Source: Montifringilla adamsi (Eukaryota > Chordata > Aves > Passeriformes > Passeridae). From it: a stretch of 64,000 nt of DNA. The DNA is taken from the NCBI GenBank assembly GCA_017590115.1, contig JAGGNK010015447.1, positions 1,054,001 through 1,118,000 on the forward strand, read 5' to 3'. The notes beneath the pieces are model-generated. The model ran no database searches. It saw only the letters and a program-made list of their open reading frames with translations, and was not told the DNA's origin. This document shows, piece after piece, positions 1 to 13,843 of the stretch (positions are counted from its first letter, which is position 1; every line of letters starts with the position of its first letter). Made by a program: the position numbers and the translations under genes.

Positions 1-3000
1 TGTCATCTAAATGAATTGGTTTTTTTGAGAAGTCTTTCAAATCTCCCAACTACCAAATCAAGTCCAGTAAAGTAATTCAAGCATGCTATAGGCCATACCT
101 ACATAACAACGTGCCATTTCTTAGAGTAAAACCAAACCAAACCAGAAAAATCCCATCATCAGGTTAAATAACTCTGTTTCCTGCTCAGTCCATAGGCTTC
201 ATTGAACAAAACTAAATTTACAGCGGGCAAATTTTAAAAAAAAGTGACAGTTCACAGCACAGTTGTATTTACATAGCATTTCATAACACTTTTTAGCAAG
301 AAAATGAAGCAGTTTCAACAACTTTAAAAAACCCTAAACTAATACAGTTGACAAGCTCCATATCTAAATGAAAACCATTTACTTGAGTCATCTAATAAAC
401 TTACATTCAGCATGATAATGCATTTCCCTTTCAGTCTGCAGCAGACAGGAACTAATACTCTCTGGCATTTGGAGGATACACAAGGCAGTTTTGAGGCATT
501 AGATCTATCCAAGTAACTACCATGTAGGACTCCCTTTACTGAGCCTTTGAATTATTCTGGTTCATAAAAATATGCTGAATGCCTTGACAATTAGGAGATT
601 TACTAAGACAGTGTAACACAGAAAACCATAGAAAGCTTTGCCTTCAAACTTGGCCAAACTGTGTTTCTGCAGTGTGTAGCACTTGCAGCATGCAGACTGA
701 CTCCATCCCATGGCAAGAGACCACAGAAATGCAGACTGCTGCTCTGGTAATGCCTTGCGGTTTGGGTTTTTGCTGTTGCTTAGCAGTTATGAAAACAAAC
801 CACTAGACAAGGTCAGAATTCATGACAAACAAGTGTGGCGAGCAGAACAAAACTTACATATAGAGCCCTATCTTTTGAAATACCAGCTAAGGCCTTAAAA
901 AGAAAGTTGCTGTAGTCATGATGTTAAGGTTACAAATAATGTATTGCCTAGTACAAAATCAGAACAAACCTTGACACTTTTTTTTTTCCCCTAAGTTACC
1001 TCACACTGAAGCACAAAAAAAGATTTCTGCTGGTTACCAAGTCCTCTGCAATTCTAGTTTACTTAAACACCTTTTTTAACCATGAAAATGTAAACCAAAA
1101 GTTTTCAGTGACCATAACCAACGCACATCACTCATTCTGCTGGAATTTCATTGCAGATCAAATTAATAATAATACTACTACTACTAATAATAATCAAAAA
1201 ACAACACCAAATATTAAATTACACCATCGAAATCATTCCAGCACAAACACAAAAGACAGACTCCTCACTAGCGTAGTGGAAAGAAGTGATAGATAAAGGT
1301 TTTGAGGGCACATGTCTTCAGGTCATGAAGAAAGTGAGCATTCCATACCCAACATCTTACAGGTAGGTTTGGTTGAGAGGCAAAACCTGGCTTGCAGCAC
1401 AGTCCCATATGACACTGCCTCTCCAATTCTACCAATTCACCATCAGCAGTAGCCTGGAGCCAGAGAGAAATCATCCACAAAGACAGAACTTTAGAGAAGA
1501 GAAGCCAATGAACTGAGTCTTACATGTGAAGCATGAGACTCAGCAGGCCGATGTCAGAAGTGGCTCACGGCCTTTGGGAACCACATTCACACATAAAAAG
1601 TTTTGCCTACAAACGCCATGTTATACTTTGTAATCTCATGCTAGTGTTCATATAAACTTTTCATTAGGAACAGCATTCCAAAACCAGAACAGACTGTAGG
1701 CCTGTCATATGTATAAGGTTCATGTTGACTCCTGGGTTAAGTATCTTGTAACCAGCTTAACCACAAGATTTAGAGGCACTGGTGTGTTTCCAATAACTCT
1801 CAGGTGGCCACATGGTGATGACACTAGTCACACTCTTTGTTTTAAAAATGTTTGGGTTCAAAAAAATAACTGTGCAATGTGACACTCCCTGATGATAAAG
1901 CTTTAGCCATATGCTTCACTCCTTCTCTCCAGTGACACAAGTGATTTTACCTCTACCCTACATGTTTTTATGGCATAACAAGGATCTCTTCATTCCTTTC
2001 GGCTTAGGGCACCAAGCACTGAAAGAGAGGTATTAACAGGGGCAATTTCAGGAGAGGGGAAACAGTTAGAACCTGAGGTAGAGATGAGTCTGCTCTCAGA
2101 ACTCCCTGAAAAAAAAAAGAGAAGTGGTGGGATCATGTTAACACCATGACTTTGGTACAAAGTGCCCAATACCACTTCTCAACTATTCTATGGAAACAAA
2201 GGCCTTTCAGTAAACTGTATTTATATCACACCTCAAGAACCTAGAATCTCTTACATAAAATCCAGTCTAAAGTCTAAGCACAAAGTGGAATTTAAAATTA
2301 ACAAGCCACTTACTACATGACAAACAGAACCAAGAAATCCAATTTATTTCAAAGCTATGTGACTGTAAATTCAGCTCAGAATTCCCAGCTCAGAGAAGAA
2401 AGAGCAGAACATATCCAATAAACTAAAACTTATTTATGCTTTTGTTTTCGTAACAATGACCCCTCAGCTTCTTGAGCAAAATGCGATTACACATGATTGA
2501 TTGCACTCTTACCTTATCTGCTGTCACTCTGTAGTTCTTAAATTCATTTCATAAATGCTCTTGCATAATCTGTGGGGTTTAACCAGAATCAGGTTTGTAT
2601 ATTCTAATTCCTATGTGCATGTGGGTTTATGCATGTAGACTAACAATGAGATTTGCTGGCTGCAGTCACACAGTTCACTTTCAGGAAGGATACCCAAGAA
2701 GACAGGCACTGACCTTCCCATCCTGTCTTCTTAGATACCCCTTGAGCATACCCTTACTTCTGACTGCTGCTCCTGGACTGAAAACAAAAATGAACATGCA
2801 CATATTCCACATACATGTATTATTATTCCACATACATGAATAATGTAATTTACACAAGAAATGTTTGCCAGAACATTTTCTCTTTGAAATGTGTTTTCAA
2901 GATATTCCATATGTAAATAATTTCTGGTTTTTTGTATACCTCCTCTGAAATCTATACTAGGTCATAATTAACCCCCAATATATCCAGCAGAGGCAGAGAC

Positions 3001-4785
3001 ATTCCTAACAAGAACCTTTCCAGTAAAACAGCCACAGTGAACACTGATGCTTAAATTAAGCTACATGAAACATACTAAATCTAGAAACTGAAAAACTGTT
3101 CACATCTAAAAACATCTTACTGAAAATCTGAATTCTTAGAATTATTTTGTTGAAATGAAAATTGAGGCTTGATAGGGGATGAATAGGAAAAGCAACTATT
3201 TATTTCATTTGACAATAGTAGTCCATTGCTAAATACAGATATCATTTACTACATATAATATCAATGGCAACTTTTGTAATTACAATCATGGCTTGGAGGG
3301 ATAGAGAGAAATGTTGCTATAGCAATACCAACCATAAGAAGAAAATCCACATCTACTCAGAGCATCATTTCTACACTGCATTGTTTTTATAGCAAAGCCC
3401 TTTAGCACAGAATAGTGCAGTAAATCAAGAGTAACACCAATTTTTATCACATAGACACAGTCTGGGCAAGTATTTCACAGAAATATCTGAATAAGGAAAG
3501 GATGGCCACACATCAAGTAAGATTTTGTTCAGTTTAGTACTTTCATTCAGTATATGTCAACTGAAGTCAAAAGTTTAAATCCAGGCCCTCCTAAGCCAAC
3601 TTCTCAGAAGCTGATTCAGAAAACAAAATGTTTAGGGGTTGGCTGGGTGTTTTCCCCCTGTTCTCCACATAATCCCAAGAAGCCTACATGAGATCTGATC
3701 CTCCTTAAAGTGGTTTGACTTAGGTCTGCAGCGTTTCTTGGCTCAGGAAGTAAGTGAAAAAAATAAAACTGGTTTGGAACTGGAATCAGCCCTGAAGTGA
3801 ATACAGGCATGTTTGCATGTTCCTACCCCTGATGCAGCTGGAATCAGTGTTTATCTGAGAGTCGGATAAAACACGTTGTACGACCAACACACCATTCCAA
3901 CCTTTTCCTGGCCAGCCTCCCTGTGGGAGGGAATTCCCACCCACAGGCTTTTGGCAATGGGACTTGCCTGTTGGTTTGGGGAATCAGGACTTTGGGTGTT
4001 GCTTTCTAGCTTGTCAAACGTTGACCCCATTCTGTCTGTCTCTGCTCCTACCCTGGATTACTGATAAAATCATGCTTCCAATTATCCTGGCTTTTAGCTG
4101 ACTACTTTTTCACCTTTCCATGAGTTGGCCTCTTCAATTAAATCTTGCAGCATTTGCAATCAATCACAGTCAGATTTAAAACAAAGATCAAACTCAATTG
4201 AAAACAATCATCAACACCGATCTGTGAAAACAGATCTATTATCATTCTGACAGCTGATTTTCTCGCGTCTCTTTCTCTCTTACTTTTGACAAGTTTCAAA
4301 AACAGATTTCTATACATTTTTACAGTTTCTAGAACACCTACAAAGAGAGAAGCAATGGCTACAGTACACATAATGCTATATAAATAATTCATATTAAATA
4401 ATTCTGATGAAATACAAATTACCTGGCTTCCAATGGTCATGTGAACATGGTGGTGTTTATTCCCAAAGCATGTCAAAAGAGCAGAAAATTTGAAAACGGC
4501 TAGGCAATATAAACCTACATCTCACACAGAGTTAAGGACTCCTAGTATATGGATACATTTCAAGCTGACAGTAAGGAGGAAGTCTTTATAGAAGGACTTC
4601 CATTGTCCACCATTTCAGATTCACCCTCATGGATGCAGGAACGTCACAGCTGTACAGAATTCTTCCTCTGCATTGCTCATCCCTGATGTCCTGGGCAGAA
4701 TCACAGAAAAACATAAAAAACCCTGCTGCAATTCTTTGCGGATCAGTAGGTTAATTCTCCATTTGGAGAAGGACTCTCATCAGTA
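1..4785. other. AT-rich non-coding stretch, no gene recognised
   Basis: No convincing exon, RNA gene or mobile element was found. The open frames are short and random in composition. Small features are an (AAT/ACT)n tract at 1,164-1,194 and a 14-base direct repeat (ATTCCACATACATG) near 2,804 and 2,826. The stretch lies downstream of the predicted minus-strand first exon at 18.8-19.0 kb, so it could be intron or 3' flank of that gene; that is inference only. Confidence 0.5.
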
Positions 4786-6350
4786 CTAGGTGAGGTCTGC
4801 AACAGCTTGGTCCAGCTGAGTCTCAAAAACACCCAAGGAAAGACTCCACCACCTCTCTGGGTGGCATGTAAAAATTCTTGTGCTACTCAGTGGTGAAAAA
4901 TGTTTTCCTAATGACCAGTCTGAACTTTTTGTCATAGCCATCCTGAGCTGCAATTTGTGACCATTGTTCCTTGTTTTAACGATCTGCCACAAACAAGAGC
5001 TCATTTCCATAATCATCAGAACTTGTCTTCAAGACGCTACAGGCTTCTATAAGATGGCCTCTTCTTTTGGGCAAACTAAAACAGCCCAAGGACCCTAATC
5101 TCTCCTCATTACTTATGGTTCCCATGGCTCAGAATCACCTTGGTAATTCTCTCTCCATTTTCTAAACACTGTGCTTTACATTTGAGGAACCTCGGGACTG
5201 ACTGAAGAACCAGAGCATGCAGCAATGCTGAGAAGGACAATTACTTCCCCAGATCTGCTGGCCATGGAGACCACCATGCTCTCTGCCTTACTTACAATGA
5301 AAATGCACCACAAACTCATTTCCAACTTGGCAGCAATCATCACATTTCATAGCTTTCCCATAAATGTTCTCTTCAGCCAGCTACCTCCCAGGCTACGTGG
5401 CTGCAAGGAGGTGATCTGCACAGGCACAGAACTTCATGTTTATTCTCACCGAACTTCAAAAGCTTTCTGTTAGCCAAATCCCAGGCTTCCTAAGACTCAG
5501 CTGAATTGCATTTCTACCACTTCATGCACTGAACTCTCTCTTGCCAATTTAATGTGATCTGTAACTTTTCTCTGGGCGCATTCCATCCCACCATCAAAGT
5601 AATTAACGGAGAGGTGGCATCACTGGCCCAATCCCTCACAGGCCACTTGTTATTTGTCTCCAGTGAGACACTGAGTCATGGAAGACTACACTTTGTACTC
5701 CAATATCCACGCAATGTTCAATTAATCTAACAATCCATATACTTCCTCACTGAGAGATGATAACAAAAACGAGTCAGAGAGTCACAGGATAGTTTGGGTT
5801 GGAAGGCCCTTAAAGACCAACCAGTTCCAACCCCCCTGCCATGGGGCAGAAACACCTTCCACTAGACTAGATTGCTAAAAGCTCAATCCCTGGATTGGGC
5901 ATTCACAACTTCTCTGGACAACCAGTGCCAGTGACTCACCACCCTCACAGCAAAGAATTTACCCATCAATATGCCCACATCTACATATTTGGTCATTAAT
6001 TCACAAAAGGCATTCAGGTTCATCAAATACTTCTTGCCCCTGGTACATTTGGGTGAACTGTTCTTGATTATCTTCTCATTCTTCTCACACTTGAAAACAA
6101 ATTCCCTGGAAACATGATATATAACATTTCTAGAGATTGCAGAAGGCTGACTAGCCCTGAACTACCCTTCTTTCTCTCCTTAAAAAGCTGGGTGCAATAA
6201 ATAAATAAAGCCTTTCCCCAGTTTTCAGGAACCTCTCTGATATACTTTCATGGACAATTGCAACTGCAGCATTGCAATTGCATCACCTCTTTCAGCATCC
6301 TAGCATCAATCCCATCCAGCCTGACAGATCTGAACACAGCCAGCTTTTAA
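4786..6350 (-). mobile_element. Old CR1 LINE fragment, interrupted by a younger CR1
   Basis: Read on the minus strand, this is a degraded CR1 non-LTR retrotransposon. Recognisable blocks include the 3'-end-type segment at 4,800-5,000 (accaccTCTCTGGG, then the block equivalent to 'received ... remains of the frame') and the segment at 5,220-5,270 resembling the CR1 stretch that reads 'atcacctccct..cctgctggcca'. A further block at 6,140-6,340 matches the CR1 region 'ggctgac-ggcctg.agtt...' and 'catcc.atcccatccagcc'. The reading frame is destroyed. A younger CR1 tail at about 5,781-5,965 splits the element, so both must have been inserted in this order. Outer boundaries are approximate. Confidence 0.6.
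5781..5965 (-). mobile_element. CR1 LINE 3' tail, nested in an older CR1
   Basis: This is a well-preserved CR1 3' end in reverse orientation. It begins at the element's 3' terminus (gtcacaggatagtttgggttgg) and runs through the typical 'ggaaggcccttaaagacca', 'tgccatggggcag' and 'caacttctctggacaacc' blocks. It ends near the segment 'ctcaccaccctcacag'. It is much closer to the avian CR1 consensus than the CR1 on either side. It is a 5'-truncated, non-autonomous copy. Confidence 0.85.
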
Positions 6351-7270
6351 AAATAGTTCTGAGTAGTAAAATATTCTGTTTCCTGTGCTGCACTGCTTAT
6401 TTAAGTTCTCCTAGGCAAGCTTTCCTTTTGTACAAAACTGTGTTTGGAACAAGAATGTACCATGACTCTTGCCTGGTGGGACAAACTGCATAACAGGCCA
6501 CCTGTTGCCCATGCACTCAATCCCACACTGCTTGGGCTCTGAGTACACAGCATTTATCCTCACCCCACCCTTATAAAACTGGAGAGGGCTCTGCCCTCAA
6601 GCTCCATGAGCAGCTATCTACCAAAAAGTGCTTCTCACAACTAGCCAGTGACATTAAAGAGAAGAGACCCCAAATACTCAGAGCACTAGCCTCAAAATAC
6701 TGATTAAGGAAGAAGAACAGAAAGCCAAGAAATACCCACAGCACAAAGAAAACTTTCAACCCTTCCCTTAATAGTATCTTCAAAGTAACTGAAGGAATGA
6801 AGAAAAAGAGTAACTCACCTTTCTGACACATGATGTTAAACTTACTTAACAGGACTAAAATTACTAGATTCCACATGGATTCTGCTAGGATGTGTTTACT
6901 CCAGAGGAACAGTGGAGGCCCAGTGAGACTACCCTTCACTGACATTAAAGAATCTCACTGCTGCCTTGACAGATCTGCCAGGCTGACCTCCTGAGCGCTC
7001 AGGACAAGATTGCTACCTATCCTTTCCTCTGCCTTTACCAGGGACCTGCAATCCGCTGCAGACTCATCACTACTTGCTTCTGAGTTGAGAAACAGGAGGA
7101 CCCAAAAGCTGTCTAATGGCAGCATTTCCAGAGGTCTTCAGACAAAGCCCTCTGTGCAGATGCCAATTCTCAGTACTCAGAACAAAAGAAGGGAAGCTGT
7201 ATCCACTGTATGTTGTTGGTTTTGAATACTACTCCCTACTCCATGTGTTTAGACAACACATACACTCTGC
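6351..7270. other. Non-coding stretch, nothing recognised
   Basis: Unique-looking sequence between two CR1 copies. The longest frame (6,571-6,945, minus strand) is hydrophobic and low in complexity and has no recognisable domain, so it is treated as chance. Confidence 0.4.
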
Positions 7271-7800
7271 TACAGAATCCCAGGATGGCTCAGGCTGGAA
7301 GGACCACAGTGGGGCAGCTGGTCCCACCTCCCTGCTCCAGCAGGGCCATCCCACAGGGCACAGAGCACAGGACTGTGTCCAGAGGGGTGTGGAATATCCC
7401 CAGTGAGGAGACTCCACACCCTCTCTGGACAATCTGTTCAGGGCTCGGTCAGTGCCCAGGGAAGAAGTTCTGCCTCCTGTCCAGGTGGAACCTCCTGGGA
7501 TCAGTCCCTGCCCGTTCCTCTGGTGCCATCGCTGGGCCCCCAGAGCAGAGCCCGGGCCCTGCTTGGAGCCCTCCCTGCACACAGGGACACCCAGGGCTGA
7601 GGGCCCCTCTCAGCTGGGGCTCCTCTGGAGGCTGGAACGCCCCAGCTCCCTCAGCCTTTCCCTGCCAGAGATGCTCCAGGCCCTAAATCATCTCTGCAGC
7701 CTCCGCTGGCCCTGCTCCAGGAGCTCCATGTCCCTGCTGTCCTGAGGAGCCCAGGATGGGACACAGCTCTCCAGATGTGTCACACAGGGCAAAGCAGAGC
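7271..7800 (-). mobile_element. CR1 LINE 3' portion (older subfamily)
   Basis: On the minus strand this is about 0.5 kb of the 3' part of a CR1. It starts at the 3' end (cagaatcccaggatggctca, ggctggaaggaccac) and continues through CR1-typical blocks such as 'ctccacaccctctctggacaatctgttcag' and 'tccaggagctccatgtcc'. It is GC-rich compared with its surroundings, which creates several overlapping spurious frames on both strands. It is 5' truncated, as most CR1 copies are. Confidence 0.8.
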
Positions 7801-8287
7801 TAATCTCATGTTCTTTGTAACAGTGAAGTGGGAAACAAGTGCAAAACACTGCCTTGCTCCTCTTCATTCAGCCTATGTCACGCTAGCAGACCTCTTTATC
7901 TGATTTCAAATCTACCATGTTTACCCAATTTCCACATACTTTGTACCACTTATTATCACTCGTGTGCTTTGCTATGCTCCCTTTGCTTTTCAGTAATAAT
8001 GCCATACTCTTACAAAGAAAATGCACATCTCCAATGAGTGTGCGAGTAAACACTAAGTGCAAACTTAATAGGACCACTAAAATCAATGTTCTCTGACAGA
8101 AAATATTCTCAAGAGGATAGAGACCACACTACCTGCGGCCCAGCATATCTTGTAGTATACGGTCCTGGTGGAGAAATATTAGTAGAACTTTCATGCTTAT
8201 GCTAAAACATCAGAAGATATGTTCCACTGCTAACACTACACCCAACATTTATTTGCATTAAAGAAATTATTTCATCAATGAAGAAAT

Positions 8288-8400
8288 ACTCAAAACAAAA
8301 ACAAAAAACAAAACAAACAAAAAAAAACAACAAAAAAAAACCAACCCAACCAAAAACCACAAAAAAACCCCACCAAAAAACCCCAAACAAACAAAAAAAG
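8288..8400. repeat. A-rich low-complexity tract (CAAA / CCAACC-like)
   Basis: About 110 bases made almost only of A and C, with short units such as CAAAA, AACAA and CCAACCCAACC. It generates a spurious Phe/Val/Gly-rich minus-strand frame, which was not called as a gene. Confidence 0.85.
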
Positions 8401-11400
8401 CCTCACCCATAAACAAAAAAAGGGTTTTACAGTTGTAGGTTTACAACTTATGAACAGGAGGACAACAGAAAGAGAAAACTGGTAACAGTGCACTCAGATC
8501 AGAATTTGCTCTTTAAAGGAATTAAGGTAAATTTCCATAACGTATGAAAAACATGGCATTTTAAAACGCTAAGGCAATGAAATATGACCTTTTCATCATG
8601 GAATTAATTATCCTTACTGTATTTTCCCGGCCTTAATCTTCCTGAACTTTCAAAACAATTATTAAATAGATGCAATACCTCTATTAGTGCAAGTGGAACT
8701 TTCTTGTTTGCTAAGATTTTTGCACAGCACTGTACAGAATAAAAACCTACGGGACACTCCAATGAAAATCTGTAAATGATTTAAAAGAAGCTGCTGCTAG
8801 CAATTATGAGCACTTTAGATAAAAAGCATCTCTGACGATACTTTGGGCACTATACTTTGCATGGAAAGGACATAAGGTTGCACAGAGCAGGTAGGATTTT
8901 TGAAGACTAAAAGACAGAAAAGAAAGAAAAAATAAGTGCAAGGAAGTGCCCATTTTATTTTATAAATGAGTCAGCAGTACAGGGTGATATTTTTACAGAG
9001 CTGCATGGACCAAAGCACCAAAAACTGCCAATGCTACTCTAGAGTGATAATATACACAACACATTGAAAATTGTATGTTTAGTGTAAAAATCCATATGAG
9101 GACTTGCATGCATTTCACAAAACCAAATCCTACTGTCTTAATTCCAACAATCAGATGTAATAAATTCAGCTTACCCTTCTTACCCAGGAGACAAAGTACA
9201 AGTTTCCTGCTCTGTATCTACAAATGCTGAGACCTACTTCTTGAATTCCACTTTTTATTTAAGGGCTCACAGTCACAATCACATTAGTCACACTCAGTGT
9301 AGGTGTACGTGGAAACCAAAAGAAACTCTCTTAGAAAGCACACTGTAATTTAATGAAAGACTTACAGTGTTGTAACTGTTTTAACATTTTGAACACATGA
9401 ACCTCAGATGACAAAAAAGTTCCTATGAAGGGCTCCAGATCACCTTACTTCATCTCCCAGAACAAGACTTACCTAGGCTGCCAGGGAAATTAAATGTTAG
9501 TGACAAGCAGAGAAGTTGGATTTTGATAAATGCAGATTACGTCACTTCAGAAGGCAAGAACTTCCCCATCTTCAAGGATGCAGTCTATGGACAGCAATGG
9601 AATCTCTGGCATTATGTATTATTTTTTCTTTTTTTCAACATGCTTATCTAATTTTTAATGTTAAATACCAACAGCTAGATGAGCCAACCTATAACCTTTA
9701 AGACTGGAAGTTTAAAATCATATTGAATGTCAAGAGCAAAGCAACCTGTCCTCCTCTGTACATCAGCATCCTGGGCTGGGGGAATTCTGGCCTTCCAGAA
9801 AGGGTGACAAATGTGTTCAGTATTAATGCAACTTCAGCCTGTTGATGATTCACCAGCAGAGGGGTGACTATTGAAACACAAATATTCATTACTTGAAAAC
9901 CCATGCTGCAGTAAATGTAGCACTGACAGGCAAAAGTTCCCAAGAGGAACCTGAGAATTAAGACACACATCCCCTGTCCAAGTGGAATAGTATGAGCAGC
10001 TAACGCCTCTGTAGGCTGTGACTGACTTGCTGTCAGATCTCAGTTTAATTTTGCATATGTGGTTGGTTTAACAGTATTACTGTGTTGGCAGAGTCCAGAG
10101 ATCTCATCTTTAAAATATGGGTGGGGTGTTATCACATCATCTTGGAAGCATACAGTTCCACCTTCTCCTCGATCTGCTTGCTGAGAACTCTTTGTGGACA
10201 AGTTTATCAGCTGTAAGCAATGCCTTATCAGTTCTTAAAAAACCTTGAGCCAACCAAAGCAACAGGCTTTCCCTTGGTGGAAAATTCAGTGCTCCCAATG
10301 GCAGAAACACAATCTCAGCTGTATATGGGCCAATACAAACATCCAACAGAAAAAAAAAATGCTGGGCCAAAACACCTGAGGCTGCATTTATGGAACATTC
10401 CAGTACCAGGAACTGATACTTCTCCACAAATCAGCTGATTTGGACCCTGTAGCAAACAGCAGAATGACAGATTTGAGACAGGTGCCTGTAAAGCACTGAT
10501 TTTAGTGTGAATACAGACAGCTTTAGAACGTGGTGGAGATGAGTTCAATTCTACTCTTGGTGAAAGAGATTAATACACAACTAGCAGTCTGCCTGACACT
10601 ACAGAGGAATGAGTGGTCAGGAATAGGCCAAAACAAAGGTGAAGGGATACACCTCAGGCAGGAAATGAGGCTTTGTGGTCACAGCCTGAGCTCTCTCAGC
10701 TTAATGAAGCGGCAGCAGAACTAGGTGAAGGAACAAACCAAAATGCCTGGGAAAGGGCACAGAGATTAGGAAACAGGGGAAATTAAAAAATACTAACTGA
10801 GAAATGAATCAAGGATCCAGCATGTCCTATCAAATCACTGTGTTGTTTAGGGTACACTGAAACCTTAAATTCAAGTACAGCAGAAACCCACTGGCTGCTT
10901 TAAGGATGCACAGGCCAAGGCAGTAGCCACTGAACATAAATGTAAGAAAAATTAAAACCATAGCTAGACACTGGTATGGCAAATGTTACTGGTTATCTGC
11001 AGAACCACAAAGCTTTTCCACTGAGCTGGCAGGTTTGAGTACTGAATCTAGGTGGAAGATTTGATGGTTATTTTGCTACACACAACAGAGCATGGCATAA
11101 ACACCCTGCCCCTGGGCTCCTGGCCCTCTCCTCTCTGCACATGTCATCAGCTTTATTTCAGATGCAAAGGCACAAAGAAATGCAGAGGGGATCACTGACA
11201 TTTTGTTACATACTAGGAATGTATTGCTCTGGAGTGTCTAATGAAGATAGCAGCAATGAGGACTCAAAGGAGGTCACTGGTAGAAACTAGTGTCATTCAA
11301 TGTCTGTAACATCTTGACCTGGGATTTCACTTCTTCCTGCAGCAGGGCTCCACAGGGACGCAGAAGCAGAACCACATCAAAGCAATAATGTACATTACTG

Positions 11401-13811
11401 GAGAAAGGATCACAGGGGATATAAAGAGCTAGGCTGAGAAGTTCCAGCTGCACTCACAGGAATAAAGAATCTACTGCACACACTACATGGCTATCAGAGC
11501 TCCAAGGCTGCACAAACAGATCTTTTATCACAAAAGCAAGCAGGTTGTTTCTTTGCAGTCTGCATGATGGTAAGTAGAGCAGCAAGGATACAGTTATACA
11601 TGCTGAGGGTTAACTAAGGGTGTAATTCTGTCTGTCACATTCAATTTAGGAATGTGAATACATTTCATATGAGTTTGGGTGTCTTACTAACGGCCTGGGG
11701 AGCAATAGCCTTAGCCTCTTCAAAAATTTTTTGTCCAACAAAGGAGTTGAGTCCTTTACAGCAATGACATTTAATTTAATAGCCAAAGGCAATCTAGAAG
11801 CAGTCCTGGACTGTGATGTTCTCCTTGACTTAAAGCTAGAAGCAATGAATAAGCTGATGTCAGTATATGCAATAGTTTTGCTAAGGGCTCCTTCTGTAAC
11901 AAAATTTCACCCTCAAAATTGTCCTTAAAATTAGGTTTAAACAGAATTATGCCATGCATGTCAGACCAACAGATAACAAAAATAAAAGAGCTCTGTGAGT
12001 GTGTACTACATCAGAAAGTGCTTTAGGTCAGGGAGGTAAGTCCTTTTATCTTTCTCCCCCTCACACTCTCCCTCACAACAGAGCACTTCTGAAACTCCTC
12101 CATTATATACCCACGGCTCAAGCCTGGGACTGGATCAGAAACCGATTAATTTCTGTCCTTACAGAGAAAGATTTTTAAAACTAATGCCCAACAAGACCAC
12201 ATGTTAGTCAATAAGCAGAGACAGGTGGTAAAAGCAGATGGTTTTGAAAAGATTTGTGGCAGTCCCTGGCTCCACCATCCCAGAAGCTCCACAGCATACT
12301 GGCAAAAGAAGTGGTTCCTTTCCTTTTCTTTCCTTACTCCAGAAAATCAGCAGCTGATCTTGTGGTTGCCACAAAGGCAGGAAAGGACAGGCAAAACCCA
12401 CTCATGTTTTCATCCCACCTCCAAACTGCTTTTGCCTCTCTGCAGAAGCCCAGCTGAACACAAGCCACTGCTCTAGGCTGAGCAGCCGGGTGCCCACTTG
12501 ACAAGAGACACCAACCCACCCCCGTGTTTCCTGGTCCCAGCCAGGATCAGAGTGGGCAGAGCTCCTAGGTTTGGCAGTCACTCAGCACAGACCATGATCA
12601 CTTTGCTTCTGACCAGAGGATGGTACCTAAGAGAGCATCACAGCACACTGCAGTGCTGAACCCCGGCGCACACCCTCGCCTGCAGGCCAGAGCCCTGCTC
12701 AAAGCACCAGCACCTGTTTCTGAGGCCCTAGTGATGAAGGAGGCATCTCAGATGCTGCAACCCCACAAAGCCAGACTTTGACAAATGGTGAATGAGTTAA
12801 ATGACTTCACATCACAGAACGACACAGCAATGGGAGCAAAGCTCACGGAAGCACAGCTATTCACATTACACCTCAGAACACAAAAAGTGAGCAAAAACCC
12901 ATTATTTCATGTATAAATAACAGCAGTGACAAAAAAATATATTTCCAGCGAGAGTCGTGTGTTTGGCCAAAGCAATGTTAATTGCTACAGGGGCAACCTT
13001 CTCCAAGTTACTGCTACTTATGCTCAGGAACAAGGACACACTAAAGACGAAGAGACAGCACAAGTGTCATGCTGCCATTTTGGGCACACTGCCGCAGCTG
13101 GAGCACAGCACCAGCTCCAGTCAGCTGTAACTCCCCTGAGCTATCACTGATAAACACCTCATCACACCTAAAATGATGACTCAGACCATTTCTTATTCTG
13201 CCAATGAATCATTACATGGTGCCACCTCTGGCTACTATCAAAGCCACCTATAACCATCTCAGCCATTAACTCCACACTACACCCATTCCAAAGAACCTTT
13301 CAGAACACTGCTCTGCTCTGTTAATACCCACATATTTTGTGAGTAAATTAAGAACCTCTCTTTCAGCATTTACTGAAGTGTAGGGTAGGAACTACACTCC
13401 TGAAAGGCCTGGTACTTTTCCTACACAGCATCTCCATTTTTCAGATCTTCCTCAGAAAGAGGAGTGATTGGCTCAATATCAACGTAAGACTTATTCTTGC
13501 TTTACATTTCTTAAAACAATACAACTGCATAGCTTTGCAAGAACCTTTTTCTTGTTTATCTATCCCACTGTTTACAAAATTGCAGTCAATTAACATTTCC
13601 ATAATTTCACCCACATTATCAAGGTAGTTTCTGAAGGAATATTCTAGAGAAGATTGTAACACAATAGTGTAATTATACTCAGCAGCCCCCAAACAAGAAA
13701 AGGCCTTGTTGAATCATCTACAGCAAAATAAATCCCCCTTCTTTACATTAAATCAGGGAACCTTTATTTCCTTCAAACAATTAGGTTTATGGCTTCTTTC
13801 GGGAAGGTAAA

Positions 13812-13843
13812 AAAGAAAACAAACAAACAAACAAACCAAAAAA
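13812..13843. repeat. (AAAC)n simple repeat
   Basis: Tandem AAAC/CAAA units followed by an A-rich run. This is an ordinary microsatellite. Confidence 0.8.

Noticed and set aside
4138..4476. A 112-codon minus-strand frame with a hydrophobic segment
   Set aside because: No recognisable domain, no splice sites or promoter, and AT-rich composition like its flanks.
7210..7745. Several overlapping 60-158-codon frames on both strands
   Set aside because: They lie within the non-coding 3' part of a CR1.
8202..8493. Phe/Val/Gly-rich minus-strand frames
   Set aside because: They are produced by the A/C low-complexity tract.
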